NCBI GenBank assembly: GCA_003696465.1
Contig: RFHG01000146.1
Location: 1-31,249 of the forward strand
From: Gammaproteobacteria bacterium
GTDB lineage: Bacteria; Pseudomonadota; Gammaproteobacteria; J044
Direction of reading: 5' to 3'
DNA: 31,249 nt
The position numbers and the translations under genes are program-made. Positions 15,586 through 23,480 of this stretch are shown piece by piece. Positions within the stretch are counted from its first letter, which is position 1. The number at the start of each line of letters is the position of its first letter. The notes beneath the pieces are model-generated. The model was not told the DNA's origin. It worked only from the letters and a program-made list of their open reading frames with translations, and did not search any database.

Positions 15586-17935
15586 CTCCCTTGACTCCCT
15601 TGATCTGCTGCAGGTGCTTGACGAACTGCTCGGGGGGCATGTATCCGACCACCCGCAGGTTGCGCTGCTCGTTTCCGTTGCGGTCGAAGAACAGGATGGC
15701 CGGCGGGCCGATGAGGCCGAAGCGCTTGAGCAGGGCGCGGTCCTGTTCGTCATTGGGCGTGACATCGGCCTGCAACAGCAGCATGCCCTTGCTGGCCGCG
15801 ATCACGCGCGGATCATGGAAGGTGTATTTTTCCATCTCCTTGCAGGAGACGCACCAGTCGGCATAGAAATCGAGCATGACCGGCTGACCGGCCTTGCGCG
15901 CCTCTTCAAGGGCGGCCTCCAGCCCCTGGATGCCCTTGATCCGGCGAAACTTCAGGGCCTGGTTCTCGGCAGGGGCGGCGCCAGGGGCGACTGCCGCGAC
16001 CCGGGCCTGACGCAGGGGCTGGAGCAGGTCATGTCCGCCCCGTGCCGCGGCCACCAGATAGAAGGCGCCCCACAGCAGCAGGACCACACCCAGCCCCTTC
16101 CACAGCCGGTACCAGCCGGAGGCCCCCTCGCGGACAGGCTCCAGCGCACCCATGTAGACCGCCGAGACCACCAGCAGCACGCCCCAGAGGAGGAAGATGA
16201 GGTCGCCCGGCAGCACCCGCTCCAGCAGCCACAGGGCCACGCCCAGCATGAGCACGCCGAACACGGCCTTGACCGTGTCCATCCACGGGCCGGGCTTGGG
16301 CAGCAGGCTGCCGGCCGAGGTGCCCAGCAGCAGCAGCGGGGTGCCCATGCCCATGCTCAGGCTGAACAGGGCGGCCCCACCCAGCACCGGATCGCCGGTC
16401 TGGCCAATGTAGATGAGTGCACCCATCAGGGGCGCGGTCACGCAGGGGCCGACGATGAGCGCGGAGAGGAAGCCCATGATGGCCGCACCGGTGAGGCTGC
16501 CGCCCTTCTGGTGGGCACTGGCCTCACTGAGCTTGCTCTGGATGCTGCTGGGCATCTGCAGCTCGAAGAAGCCGAACATGGACAGGGCCAGCAGCACGAA
16601 GATGCCGGCAAATACGCCGAGCACCCACGGGTTCTGGAACCAGGCCTGCAGGTTGGCCCCGAACAGGCCGGCCAGGACGCCGGCAATGGTGTAGGTGAGG
16701 GCCATGGCCAGCACATAGGCCAGCGAGAGGGCAAAGGCCCGTCCGGTGGAGAGTTTTTGGCCCTGGCCCACGATGATGCCGGAGAGAATGGGCATCATCG
16801 GCAGCACGCAGGGCGTGAAGGTGAGCAGCAGGCCCAGGCCGAAGAAGATCAGCAGCGTGACCAGGGTGTTGCCGGAGGCCAGCTCCCGGGCCAGCCGGTC
16901 CTGCTCGGAGAGGTTCCCGGTGTCCTCGGTGGCAGATGCGGGTGTTGCGGCGGGGGCGGAAGGCGCCGTGCCCTGTGTGCCCGCTCGAGCGGTTTCGGCC
17001 GCTTCGATCAGTTCCTGCTCGACGGCATCAGGCTTGCCGAGGCGCTGGGCCAGACTGAAGGCAATCTCCTTGCGTACCGGCGGGTAGCAGACGCCACGGG
17101 GTTCGTTGCAGCCCTGGTATTCGGCTACCAGCGTAATGCGGTCGCTGGCGTCGGGATCGCGGATCAGCGGCAGGTCGATGTCCAGTTCATGGACATAGAC
17201 CGGCGTATCGCCGAACAGCTCGTCATGTTTGGTCTTGGCCGGCGGCAGGTTGATCGGGCCCAGGCGGTTGCCCGGGCTGTCCCTGAGCGAGAAGCGCAGC
17301 TTGTCACGGTAGAGGTAGTAGCCGGGGGCGATGTCCCAGTGCGCGCGCAATCGGTCTTCGGCCGCGACCTCGAGGGAAAAGACGAAGGCCTGATCCGGCG
17401 GCAGCAGTTCGTCGTCACTGCCCGCAACCTGGCTGGCCAGGGACTTGAGCGCCGCCAGCGGGCCGGCGCTTTCGCCCGGGCCTTGCGCACCGGCCCCGGC
17501 CGGAACCTTCAGCGTCACGTCATAGGGTTCCGGCGGGTAGCACACGCCGACCTTTTCGTTGCAGCCCTGGGCGATGAACTTGAAGTGGACTTCCTGGCCG
17601 GGCTCGAGTGTTCCCTTCAGGGGAAGCCCGATGGTCACCTGCTTGTGGAAGACCTGGATCTTGCCGAAGAACTCGTCGTTCTTGGTGTCTCCCGGTGGCA
17701 TGTCCGGGGTGCCGATCTCCACAACGGGTGTCTTCGACTCGAAGTGGAAATTCTTGCGATAGAGATAATAGTCGTCGGCGATCTTCCAGGTGGCCTCGAC
17801 CCGGTCGGGGGCCGTCATCCTCGCCTCCAGGGCGAAGGCCTGTTTGGGCGGCAGCAATTCGTCCTCGGCGTGGGCGGCAGCCCAGGCGGCGAGGCCCAGA
17901 AGGAGGAGGGTCAGGCTCTGCAGGATGTGTTTCAT
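15578..17935 (-). CDS. dsbD: Thiol:disulfide interchange protein DsbD with duplicated alpha domain
   Basis: DsbD moves electrons from cytoplasmic thioredoxin across the inner membrane to periplasmic thiol proteins. At 785 residues it is far longer than E. coli DsbD (565). After a signal peptide (1-23) come two alpha domains, each opening DELLPP.QAF: the first at about 24-147 with Cys125/Cys132 (QGCNEKVGVCYPPE), the second at about 174-300 with Cys276/Cys283 (QGCNEPRGVCYPPV). After a Pro/Ala linker, the eight-helix beta domain (about 355-625) has Cys376 (TFTPCVLP) and Cys498 (VGPCVTAP), 122 apart as in E. coli. The gamma thioredoxin domain has DWCVSC with Cys695/Cys698. All eight redox cysteines are intact. 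Its ATG overlaps the cutA stop as ATGA; tlpA follows. Confidence 0.96.
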   Translation of the reverse strand: MKHILQSLTLLLLGLAAWAAAHAEDELLPPKQAFALEARMTAPDRVEATWKIADDYYLYRKNFHFESKTPVVEIGTPDMPPGDTKNDEFFGKIQVFHKQVTIGLPLKGTLEPGQEVHFKFIAQGCNEKVGVCYPPEPYDVTLKVPAGAGAQGPGESAGPLAALKSLASQVAGSDDELLPPDQAFVFSLEVAAEDRLRAHWDIAPGYYLYRDKLRFSLRDSPGNRLGPINLPPAKTKHDELFGDTPVYVHELDIDLPLIRDPDASDRITLVAEYQGCNEPRGVCYPPVRKEIAFSLAQRLGKPDAVEQELIEAAETARAGTQGTAPSAPAATPASATEDTGNLSEQDRLARELASGNTLVTLLIFFGLGLLLTFTPCVLPMMPILSGIIVGQGQKLSTGRAFALSLAYVLAMALTYTIAGVLAGLFGANLQAWFQNPWVLGVFAGIFVLLALSMFGFFELQMPSSIQSKLSEASAHQKGGSLTGAAIMGFLSALIVGPCVTAPLMGALIYIGQTGDPVLGGAALFSLSMGMGTPLLLLGTSAGSLLPKPGPWMDTVKAVFGVLMLGVALWLLERVLPGDLIFLLWGVLLVVSAVYMGALEPVREGASGWYRLWKGLGVVLLLWGAFYLVAAARGGHDLLQPLRQARVAAVAPGAAPAENQALKFRRIKGIQGLEAALEEARKAGQPVMLDFYADWCVSCKEMEKYTFHDPRVIAASKGMLLLQADVTPNDEQDRALLKRFGLIGPPAILFFDRNGNEQRNLRVVGYMPPEQFVKHLQQIKGVKGDE

Positions 17936-18252
17936 TGTTGTGTGCTCTCGTCGATCCAGTTCAGGTAGGCGGAAAGACCGCCGGTAATTGGAGTGACAAT
18001 CAGCTCCGGAAGTTCATAAGGATGCAGCGCACGCAGTTTCTGTTCCACTGCGGGGTAGCATTCCGCGCGGGTCTTGATGAAAAGCTGATGCTCGGTCCCC
18101 TCCTCCATTTGCCCCTTCCATCGGTAGAGCGAGGTCATGCGGGGCAGGATGTTGATGCAGGCGGCCAGGCGCGCCTCGAGCAGGGCCTCGGCCAGCTGGC
18201 GGGCGGTCTGTTCGTCGGGGGCCGTGGTCAGTACGAGTATTGCCTGGCTCAT
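17932..18252 (-). CDS. cutA: CutA divalent-cation tolerance protein
   Basis: CutA is a small trimeric ferredoxin-like protein linked genetically to copper and other divalent-cation tolerance; its molecular role is unsettled. The 106 residues match the family: VLTTAPDEQTARQLAEALLE, RLAACINILPRMTSLYRWKG, EHQLFIKTRAECYPAVEQKL, HPYELPELIVTPITGG and SAYLNWI. The open frame extends upstream to 18843 but overlaps the adaptor gene, and the ATG at 18252 is the conserved start. It sits 20 nt after the adaptor gene and overlaps dsbD by 4 nt (ATGA). Neighbourhood with dsbD is common in gammaproteobacteria. Confidence 0.95.
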   Translation of the reverse strand: MSQAILVLTTAPDEQTARQLAEALLEARLAACINILPRMTSLYRWKGQMEEGTEHQLFIKTRAECYPAVEQKLRALHPYELPELIVTPITGGLSAYLNWIDESTQQ

Positions 18253-18272
18253 GATGCCGAGTGTACGCCGAT

Positions 18273-19025
18273 TCAGGGTTGGGGCAACTGCAGCCGCAGC
18301 GGAGTGCCGGCAGGAGGGAGGTCGGTGGAGGCAGGCAGGCCGATGGCAACGCGCCAGTGGCCGTTGCCCATGGCCTCCAGTGTATCCACCTGCCCCTGGA
18401 TGCGCTGACGGCCGGCAATCAGCACCACCTGCTGACCCGGCACGAGGCGTGCGGCCTGATCCGCCGTGAGGCGGGCATGGGCCATGCGCCGGTCGTTGCG
18501 CTCCAGCACCAGCAGGGGAGTGATGCGTTCCACCGACAGGACCTCCTGCCCCGGTACTGCCTGCACGGCGGCAATCCGGCCGGCCACCGGGGCCTGCAGG
18601 CAACGGCCCTGCAGGTAGCGTTCGGCCGCAGCCAGTTCCAGCCGTGCCCGATCGAGCAGGGCCTGTGCGCGGGCGGTCTCGATGCGGGCCAGTTGCAGGT
18701 CGTGTTCGGCCAGCAGGGTCTGGTCGTACATTTCCTGCTGGCGGTCGAGTTCGCGCTGCGCCTCCGCGAGCTGCTGCCTGCGCCAGTCGAGCAGGCGCCG
18801 CGCCGCCGTTATCCGTGCCCGGGCAACGGCACGATCGAGGCACAGCAGCGTGGTGCCGGCCTTTACCGCGTCTCCGACCCGGACATGCACCTGTTCCACG
18901 CGGCCGGAACCCGGCAGCCCCAGGGGCAGCCGGGCGCCGGGGCCGAGGATCGCCTCGACTTCGGCCGCACCGGCGGGCGGGGCAAGCAGCAGGATCAGGG
19001 GAACTATCCAGGCGGGGTACTTCAT
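18273..19025 (-). CDS. Periplasmic adaptor (HlyD/membrane fusion-like) protein
   Basis: A 250-residue exported protein, short for an RND adaptor (usually 350-400). The signal peptide is about 1-21 (MKYPAWIVPLILLLAPPAGA). A split lipoyl-like domain is visible as GSGRVEQVHVRVGDAVKAG (about 39-57) and QAPVAGRIAAVQAVPGQEV, flanking an alpha-helical hairpin of about 70 residues (ARRLLDWRRQQLAEAQRELD, and onward). A beta-barrel-like segment (LTADQAARLVPGQQVVLIAG) ends the chain; a membrane-proximal domain is not obvious. Such adaptors bridge an inner-membrane pump to a TolC channel. Its ATG overlaps the tolC-like stop by 4 nt, so the two are coupled, but no pump gene is beside them. Substrate unknown. 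Confidence 0.88.
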   Translation of the reverse strand: MKYPAWIVPLILLLAPPAGAAEVEAILGPGARLPLGLPGSGRVEQVHVRVGDAVKAGTTLLCLDRAVARARITAARRLLDWRRQQLAEAQRELDRQQEMYDQTLLAEHDLQLARIETARAQALLDRARLELAAAERYLQGRCLQAPVAGRIAAVQAVPGQEVLSVERITPLLVLERNDRRMAHARLTADQAARLVPGQQVVLIAGRQRIQGQVDTLEAMGNGHWRVAIGLPASTDLPPAGTPLRLQLPQP

Positions 19026-20338
19026 GGCGTGTCTTCCTGTGGTGTGGTCTCCGGCACGGGGGTGCCTGCCGGGGCGAACGGGATCCGTCCGGTCAGCAGA
19101 TCGAGCGTTGCCCAGGCCAGGGCCAGCTGGTAATCGGTGCGTCGGCTGAGCAGTCGCGCCTCGCTCTGGGCGACCATGGCATCACCGAGATCGGTCGTCA
19201 GTTCCTGCTCGTAGCGGATGCGGCTGCGGTCGAGGTAGAGGTCTCGATAGTCCGTGTTGGTGGCGGCCAGTTCGCGACGGCTGTTGAGCGTCTGCACCTG
19301 CTGCCAGGCTTCGAGCAGTTGCTCGCGCAGGCTGTATTCCTTCTCCTTCAGGCGTGCCTGGGTCTCCCGCAGCCGGGCCCAGGCGGTGGCCTCCTCGGCC
19401 CGGGTGCGCTCGCCCACATAGAGCGGTATGTCGATGGCGAGCGAGGCGCTGAAGGGGTCGCGCGAGCCGAACGAGCGCTGGTAGTGGGTGGCCTCGACGC
19501 GCCCGCTGATGACCGGGTTGTCGCTGGCCCGGGCCGCCTCCAGTGCCTTGCCGGCTGCCGCCAGTTCCTCGCGCAGGGCCACGAGCTCCGGGTTGTGTGC
19601 CAGGGCCTGCTCCAGCAGTTGCGGATAGTCGGGCAGCGTTCGGTCGAGGTCGAGTTCGGGCGGAACCAGCTCGTCCGGGAGATCATCCGGCCGCCCAAGC
19701 AGCAGGGCCAGCCGCTGCCGCGCCAGCCGCTGGCGCGCCTCGGCGGCCTGGCGCCGGTCCCGCACCTCCTGGTAGCGGGTCTCGATCTGCAGCAGGTCGA
19801 TGTCGGAGAGCTGTCCCAGGCGATTGCGCTCCCGGGCCTTGTCGAGACGCACATAGACGATGGCCATGTCCTCGTTCTCGCGTGCGAACTCGAGGTCGGC
19901 GAGCAGTACATCGAAGAAGCGGCGCATCACCTCGAGCCGCAGTCTGCGGCGCGCGAGCTCGAGCAGCGCCTTGCGCCCCGCCGCGCTCAGGCGCGCCGCC
20001 TCGATGCTGTTGCGGGTCTGGCCAAAATCGTAGAGCCGCTTGTCGATGATCAGCCCGGCGCGGCTGTCGTCGTGGTCCTGCGGGGCAATCGTGGGCGGCT
20101 CGACCCAGCGGGCATCCAGCAGGGCCCGTATCTCCAGATCGTCACTGCCGTTGGCCCGCAGCAGACGGGCGTTGGCGGCCTCGAGTTCGGCCTGCGAGCG
20201 TGCCACCAGCGGGTGGCTGGAGTCGGCAAGCTGCAGGGCCTGTTCCAGGGTCAGGGGCTGCGGCAGGGCGGCTGCCGGCAGGGAGGTCGGAAGGAGCAGG
20301 CTGCCCAGGGCTGCCAGGAGGAAAGCGCGGAGCCTCAT
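19022..20338 (-). CDS. TolC-family outer membrane channel protein
   Basis: A 438-residue outer membrane efflux protein. After a signal peptide (about 1-24, MRLRAFLLAALGSLLLPTSL) it shows the two-fold repeated helical pattern of TolC: PLTLEQALQLADSSHPLVAR near the N-terminus and LPDYPQLLEQALAHNPELVAL at the second repeat. Long Arg/Glu/Ala-rich helices and beta-barrel segments (ISGRVEATHYQRSFGSRDPF; SASLAIDIPLYVGERTRAEE) follow. It would form a trimeric exit duct with the adaptor encoded next. Its ATG overlaps the upstream thioredoxin-like stop (ATGA), and its stop overlaps the adaptor ATG in the same way. No lipobox cysteine is visible, unlike the OprM branch. Exported substrate is unknown. 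Confidence 0.9.
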   Translation of the reverse strand: MRLRAFLLAALGSLLLPTSLPAAALPQPLTLEQALQLADSSHPLVARSQAELEAANARLLRANGSDDLEIRALLDARWVEPPTIAPQDHDDSRAGLIIDKRLYDFGQTRNSIEAARLSAAGRKALLELARRRLRLEVMRRFFDVLLADLEFARENEDMAIVYVRLDKARERNRLGQLSDIDLLQIETRYQEVRDRRQAAEARQRLARQRLALLLGRPDDLPDELVPPELDLDRTLPDYPQLLEQALAHNPELVALREELAAAGKALEAARASDNPVISGRVEATHYQRSFGSRDPFSASLAIDIPLYVGERTRAEEATAWARLRETQARLKEKEYSLREQLLEAWQQVQTLNSRRELAATNTDYRDLYLDRSRIRYEQELTTDLGDAMVAQSEARLLSRRTDYQLALAWATLDLLTGRIPFAPAGTPVPETTPQEDTP

Positions 20339-20883
20339 CGCTTTTGCCGGGCTTCCCTGCGTTTCATGCGCTTGTAGCGGGTGAAGGGCATCTCCTTGTA
20401 GTGCTTGCCGGCCACGTATTCACCCATCCACATGAACTCCTGGGGGCCAGAGGTTGCCCCCGTGTAACGGAAGACCCGGTTGCCGTCGAGATCGAAAAAG
20501 GCAAAGACCGGGGTGGCGCGCACCCGGTTCTCGCGAAAGGCAAAGTCCTTGGCCTTCATGGTCCGGCCCTTGAAGTCGGTAATCTCGGTGTCACCCTCGA
20601 TATCGACGCTGAAAATGCGAAAGTGCCTGCGGTACCAGTCCTGCACTTCCGGACGGTTGAGCACGGTCTGCTTCATGCGATGGCAGAACGGGCACTCGTC
20701 CATCTCGAAAAAGATGAGAATGCCGTCCTTGCCTTCCTCGCGTGCGGTTTCGAGTTCTTCCTGGAAGTCGCCGAAGGTGTCCTGGAAGAAGTACTTGTAG
20801 GGGTCACGCGTCTCGCCCGCCTGCAGGGGCAACCAGCAGGCCAGAAGAATCAGGGTAACGGGTATGCGCAGCCACTTCATCAT
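20335..20883 (-). CDS. Periplasmic thioredoxin-fold protein with CPFC motif (SoxW-like)
   Basis: A 182-residue exported protein. The start is ATGATG at 20883; GGAG lies 9 nt upstream. The signal peptide (about 1-22) is followed by a thioredoxin-like domain: DGILIFFEMDECPFCHRMK with Cys64/Cys67, VDIEGDTEITDFKGRTM, and the cis-Pro strand RATPVFAFFDLDG. The tail is strongly basic (RYKRMKRREARQKR). The layout resembles SoxW and related thioredoxin_7-type proteins, some of which keep sulfur-oxidation enzymes reduced; that role is inferred. It heads the operon trx-tolC-adaptor-cutA-dsbD-tlpA, so DsbD may be its reductant. The frame runs further upstream to 21039 without signal-like sequence. It reads divergently from fxsA over about 154 nt. 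Confidence 0.86.
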   Translation of the reverse strand: MMKWLRIPVTLILLACWLPLQAGETRDPYKYFFQDTFGDFQEELETAREEGKDGILIFFEMDECPFCHRMKQTVLNRPEVQDWYRRHFRIFSVDIEGDTEITDFKGRTMKAKDFAFRENRVRATPVFAFFDLDGNRVFRYTGATSGPQEFMWMGEYVAGKHYKEMPFTRYKRMKRREARQKR

Positions 20884-21037
20884 GTCGTTCGACTCCGGTG
20901 GTGGTCGTGGCCCTGGCAGATGATATGATTGTTCTGGTCGGTTCATGATAGGGCAAAGCACCCATCCCTTCCAGCCGCGAACCTGCGCCGCCCTGCGTGG
21001 TCCAAGCATCTGTATCCGCAACTGTTCAAGGAATTTC

Positions 21038-21535
21038 ATGCCCCTGCTTTATCTCGCTTTTCTTCTGGTTCCCCTGATCGAGATCTATGTGCTGATCCAG
21101 GTGGGTTCGGTCATTGGTGCGTTGCCCACCGTCATCCTGGTGGTGCTGACGGCCGTCATCGGCGTCACCCTGCTGCGCCGTCAGGGGCTGCGTACCTGGA
21201 TGCGTGCCCAGGAACAGCTCGCCCGGGGCATGATGCCTGCTGCCGAATTGCTCGAGGGCATGATGCTGATGCTGGCCGGGGCCTTCCTGCTCACGCCTGG
21301 CTTCGTCACCGATACCCTCGGCTTCCTGTTGCTGGTGCCGGCCGTGCGCCGGCTGCTCATTCAGCGGATGATGACTTCCGGTCGCTGGCAGACCGGGGCT
21401 GGCAGCTTCCGGGACGATGCCGGAACACCTCCCTTCACAGGCGGTGGACAGGGGCGTGTCATCGAGGGTGAATTCAGCCGCTGCGACGACGATCGGCAAG
21501 CAGATGACGCAGCCAGGCGACACGACGGCGATTGA
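21038..21535 (+). CDS. fxsA: FxsA family inner membrane protein
   Basis: FxsA is a small cytoplasmic-membrane protein first known because overproduction relieves F-plasmid exclusion of phage T7; its normal role is unclear. The 165 residues start MPLLYLAFLLVPLIEIYVLI (helix 1), then helix 2 (about 27-46), the conserved RRQGLRTWMRAQEQLARGMMP loop (two parts) and helices 3-4 (about 73-105) with AGAFLLTPGFVTDTLGFLL. The C-terminal tail is hydrophilic, ending with an acidic/basic extension (CDDDRQADDAARRHDGD) beyond the usual VIEGEF end. The ribosome binding site AAGGA is 5 nt before ATG. The tail-coding 62 nt overlap the DUF1499 gene on the other strand. FxsA is often next to groES/groEL, which are absent here. 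Confidence 0.93.
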   Translation: MPLLYLAFLLVPLIEIYVLIQVGSVIGALPTVILVVLTAVIGVTLLRRQGLRTWMRAQEQLARGMMPAAELLEGMMLMLAGAFLLTPGFVTDTLGFLLLVPAVRRLLIQRMMTSGRWQTGAGSFRDDAGTPPFTGGGQGRVIEGEFSRCDDDRQADDAARRHDGD

Positions 21536-21899
21536 CCCCGAAATCGTGCCGCCCGAGGCGAGCGGCGGAGCGGACATGGATGACGCCGGCCGCGGCATCG
21601 AGCCGCAGTTCCAGATCGTCGACGAAGCCGAACAGACGGCTTTCGCATTCGGCATGGAGGTATTCCGCCGTCTGCAGCCGGATGCGGATCCGGGGCGTGG
21701 CGGCCAGGCGATCGGCCAGCCGGGCCAGGGTCTCGTGCGGATTGCTGCCAGCCGGCAACGGGGGTACGTGCCCCGGGGCTTCGGGCTCTTCGCTGCACAC
21801 GCAGTTGCCGGCGTGCGGGCAGGGCGGCAGGCGGGCCGGCACGGCGTCCATCCGTTCCGGCATCGGGCCGCGAAACAGGGCGCGCAGGCGGCCAATCAA
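21474..21899 (-). CDS. DUF1499 domain protein, TTG start
   Basis: A 141-residue protein holding a complete DUF1499 domain: a cysteine-bearing segment CPHAGNCVCSE (Cys27, Cys33, Cys35) where the family usually has a CPNCVSS-like motif, then YLHAECESRLFGFVDDLEL and VIHVRSAARLGRHDFGVNRR. The function of DUF1499 is unknown. The TTG at 21899 overlaps the upstream gene's TGA by 3 nt (TTGA) and has GGAGGGG about 8-10 nt before it, so it is preferred; the first ATG (21863) lacks a ribosome binding site and would cut off the start. It is the third gene of pyrC-receiver-like-DUF1499 and overlaps the fxsA 3' end tail to tail. The longer open frame reaching 22778 is a shadow of pyrC. Confidence 0.82.
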   Translation of the reverse strand: MIGRLRALFRGPMPERMDAVPARLPPCPHAGNCVCSEEPEAPGHVPPLPAGSNPHETLARLADRLAATPRIRIRLQTAEYLHAECESRLFGFVDDLELRLDAAAGVIHVRSAARLGRHDFGVNRRRVAWLRHLLADRRRSG

Positions 21900-22279
21900 G
21901 GCAGCAGCCCCTCCAGGGTGCGCTTCAGCATGGTGCAGTCCACGGGCTGTTCCAGGATGGCGGCCACCGGATAGAGGGTGGCAAGCTGCTCTGCCCACTT
22001 GCGCTCGCCCTTGTCCACCATGACGACCGTGCGCGCCTGCGGGGCCTTGCTGCGCAGGGTTGCGAGCAGGGTGTCCAGGTTGCCGAGATTGACCCCGGCA
22101 TAGTTGTTTCCATAGCCGTAGAAGAATTCGGCCACCACCAGATCGGGTGGCCGGCGCTTGACCGCGGCGATGGCCTTGCGAATGGAGGTCACGGTTTCCG
22201 TATCCAGTCCCAGGGTACGGTATGCCGTCCCGCAATCCGGGTGGGTGGGGGACTCGACCACGGAGAGCAGGCCGGGCAT
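21896..22279 (-). CDS. Degenerate response-regulator receiver-like protein
   Basis: A 127-residue protein with the alternating beta-alpha pattern of a receiver domain: LLSVVES, ETVTSIRKAIAAVKRRPPDL, VVAEFF, LLATLRSKAPQARTVVMVDK, VAAILEQPVDCTMLKRTLEG. The segment after PPDLVVA, where the phospho-acceptor Asp is expected, reads EFFYGYGNN, so Glu51 stands at or near that position. The conserved Lys-Pro of strand 5 is QPV (Gln111), and no acidic pair follows strand 1. It therefore looks like a pseudo-receiver that cannot be phosphorylated in the usual way. The ATG overlaps the pyrC stop by 1 nt (TGATG), and its stop overlaps the TTG of the DUF1499 gene, so all three are coupled. The fold call rests on the pattern alone. 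Confidence 0.75.
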   Translation of the reverse strand: MPGLLSVVESPTHPDCGTAYRTLGLDTETVTSIRKAIAAVKRRPPDLVVAEFFYGYGNNYAGVNLGNLDTLLATLRSKAPQARTVVMVDKGERKWAEQLATLYPVAAILEQPVDCTMLKRTLEGLLP

Positions 22280-23310
22280 CAGTCGGCCAGCCTCCAGCGC
22301 AGGGTCTCCCCGGCCCGCATGGGCACCACCTCGTGTTCGCCCAGGGGCAGCGTTTCCGGCAGGGTCCATTCCTCGCGCAGCAGCCGGATGCGTTCTTCGT
22401 TGACCGGCAGGCCGTAAAAGCGTGGGCCATTGATGCTGGCAAAGGCCTCCAGCCGGTCGAGGGCGCCGGCATCCTCGAACACCTCGGCATACAGCTCCAG
22501 GGCGGCCGGAGCGGAATACATGCCGGCACAGCCGCAGGACGTTTCCTTGTGTTCGCGGCGATGGGGGGCGCTGTCGGTGCCGAGGAAGAAGCGCGGGTTG
22601 TCCGAGGTGGCAGCGGCCACCAGCGCCTCGCGGTGGCGCTCGCGCTTGAGAACCGGCAGGCAGTAGTAATGGGGCCGGATGCCGCCGGCGAGGATGGCAT
22701 TGCGGTTGTACAGCAGGTGCTGGGGGGTGATGGTGGCGGCAATGCGGGCCCCGCCCTCGCGCACATAGTCGGCTGCATCGCGGGTGGTGATGTGCTCGAA
22801 GACGATGCGCAGTTCGGGGAAGTCGCGGCGCAGGGGCTCCAGCACCCGTTCGATGAAGCGTGCCTCGCGATCGAAGATGTCCACCTCGGGATCGGTCACC
22901 TCCCCATGCACCAGGAATGGCAGATCCAAGGCCTGCATGGCCTCGAGTACCCCGTACACGCGCGCAATGTCGGTGACGCCGGCATCCGAATGGGTAGTGG
23001 CTCCGGCCGGATACATCTTTACCGCGTGCACGAAACCGGATTCCTTCGCCCTGTGGATCTCCTCGGGCGGGGTGTTGTCGGTGAGATACAGGGTCATCAG
23101 CGGTTCGAAGCGCAACCCTTCCGGAACGGCGGCCAGGATGCGTTTGCGGTAGTCTGCGGCCTGGGCCACGGTGGTCACCGGCGGGCGCAGATTGGGCATC
23201 ACGATGGCGCGGGCAAAGCGCCGTGCGGTGGGGGGTACCACGTGCTCGAGTACCGCGCCGTCGCGCAGATGCAGGTGCCAGTCGTCGGGGCGAATGAGTT
23301 CGATCATCAT
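22279..23310 (-). CDS. pyrC: Dihydroorotase, class II
   Basis: PyrC catalyses reversible cyclisation of N-carbamoyl-aspartate to dihydroorotate, the third step of pyrimidine synthesis, with a binuclear zinc site. From ATG 23310 the protein has 343 residues (E. coli 348). All metal ligands are present with E. coli spacing: His12/His14 in [12 protein letters not shown], carboxylated Lys98 in VKMYPAG, His135 in LVHGEVTD, His173 in [12 protein letters not shown] and Asp246 in LGTDSAPH. The gene begins ATGATG; GAGG lies 9 nt upstream. The frame continues to 23346 ([12 protein letters not shown]) but this adds nothing family-like. It heads the three-gene unit with the receiver-like and DUF1499 genes. 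Confidence 0.96.
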   Translation of the reverse strand: MMIELIRPDDWHLHLRDGAVLEHVVPPTARRFARAIVMPNLRPPVTTVAQAADYRKRILAAVPEGLRFEPLMTLYLTDNTPPEEIHRAKESGFVHAVKMYPAGATTHSDAGVTDIARVYGVLEAMQALDLPFLVHGEVTDPEVDIFDREARFIERVLEPLRRDFPELRIVFEHITTRDAADYVREGGARIAATITPQHLLYNRNAILAGGIRPHYYCLPVLKRERHREALVAAATSDNPRFFLGTDSAPHRREHKETSCGCAGMYSAPAALELYAEVFEDAGALDRLEAFASINGPRFYGLPVNEERIRLLREEWTLPETLPLGEHEVVPMRAGETLRWRLAD

Positions 23311-23480
23311 TGTGCAGGGCCTCGTTTCATGCCCGCACTGTGGCACAGGGCAGGGGGGTGTTCAAGGCATGCGGGCGCTGTTCCGGCCCGGGTCCGGAAT
23401 GGTGAAAAATTATTCTCGTTCTGTAACGCTCTGTTTTTTATGCAAGTATTTTTTTGGTGCGCAAAATCGGGGCATTTTTC

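Noticed and set aside
15614..17968. Plus-strand open frame of 784 codons opposite dsbD
   Set aside because: The translation is Gln/Gly/His-rich shadow sequence, and the minus strand carries a complete DsbD.
21417..21974. Plus-strand open frame of 185 codons after fxsA
   Set aside because: It lies opposite the DUF1499 gene, whose conserved FVDDLEL and VIHVRSAARLG blocks establish the minus strand as coding.
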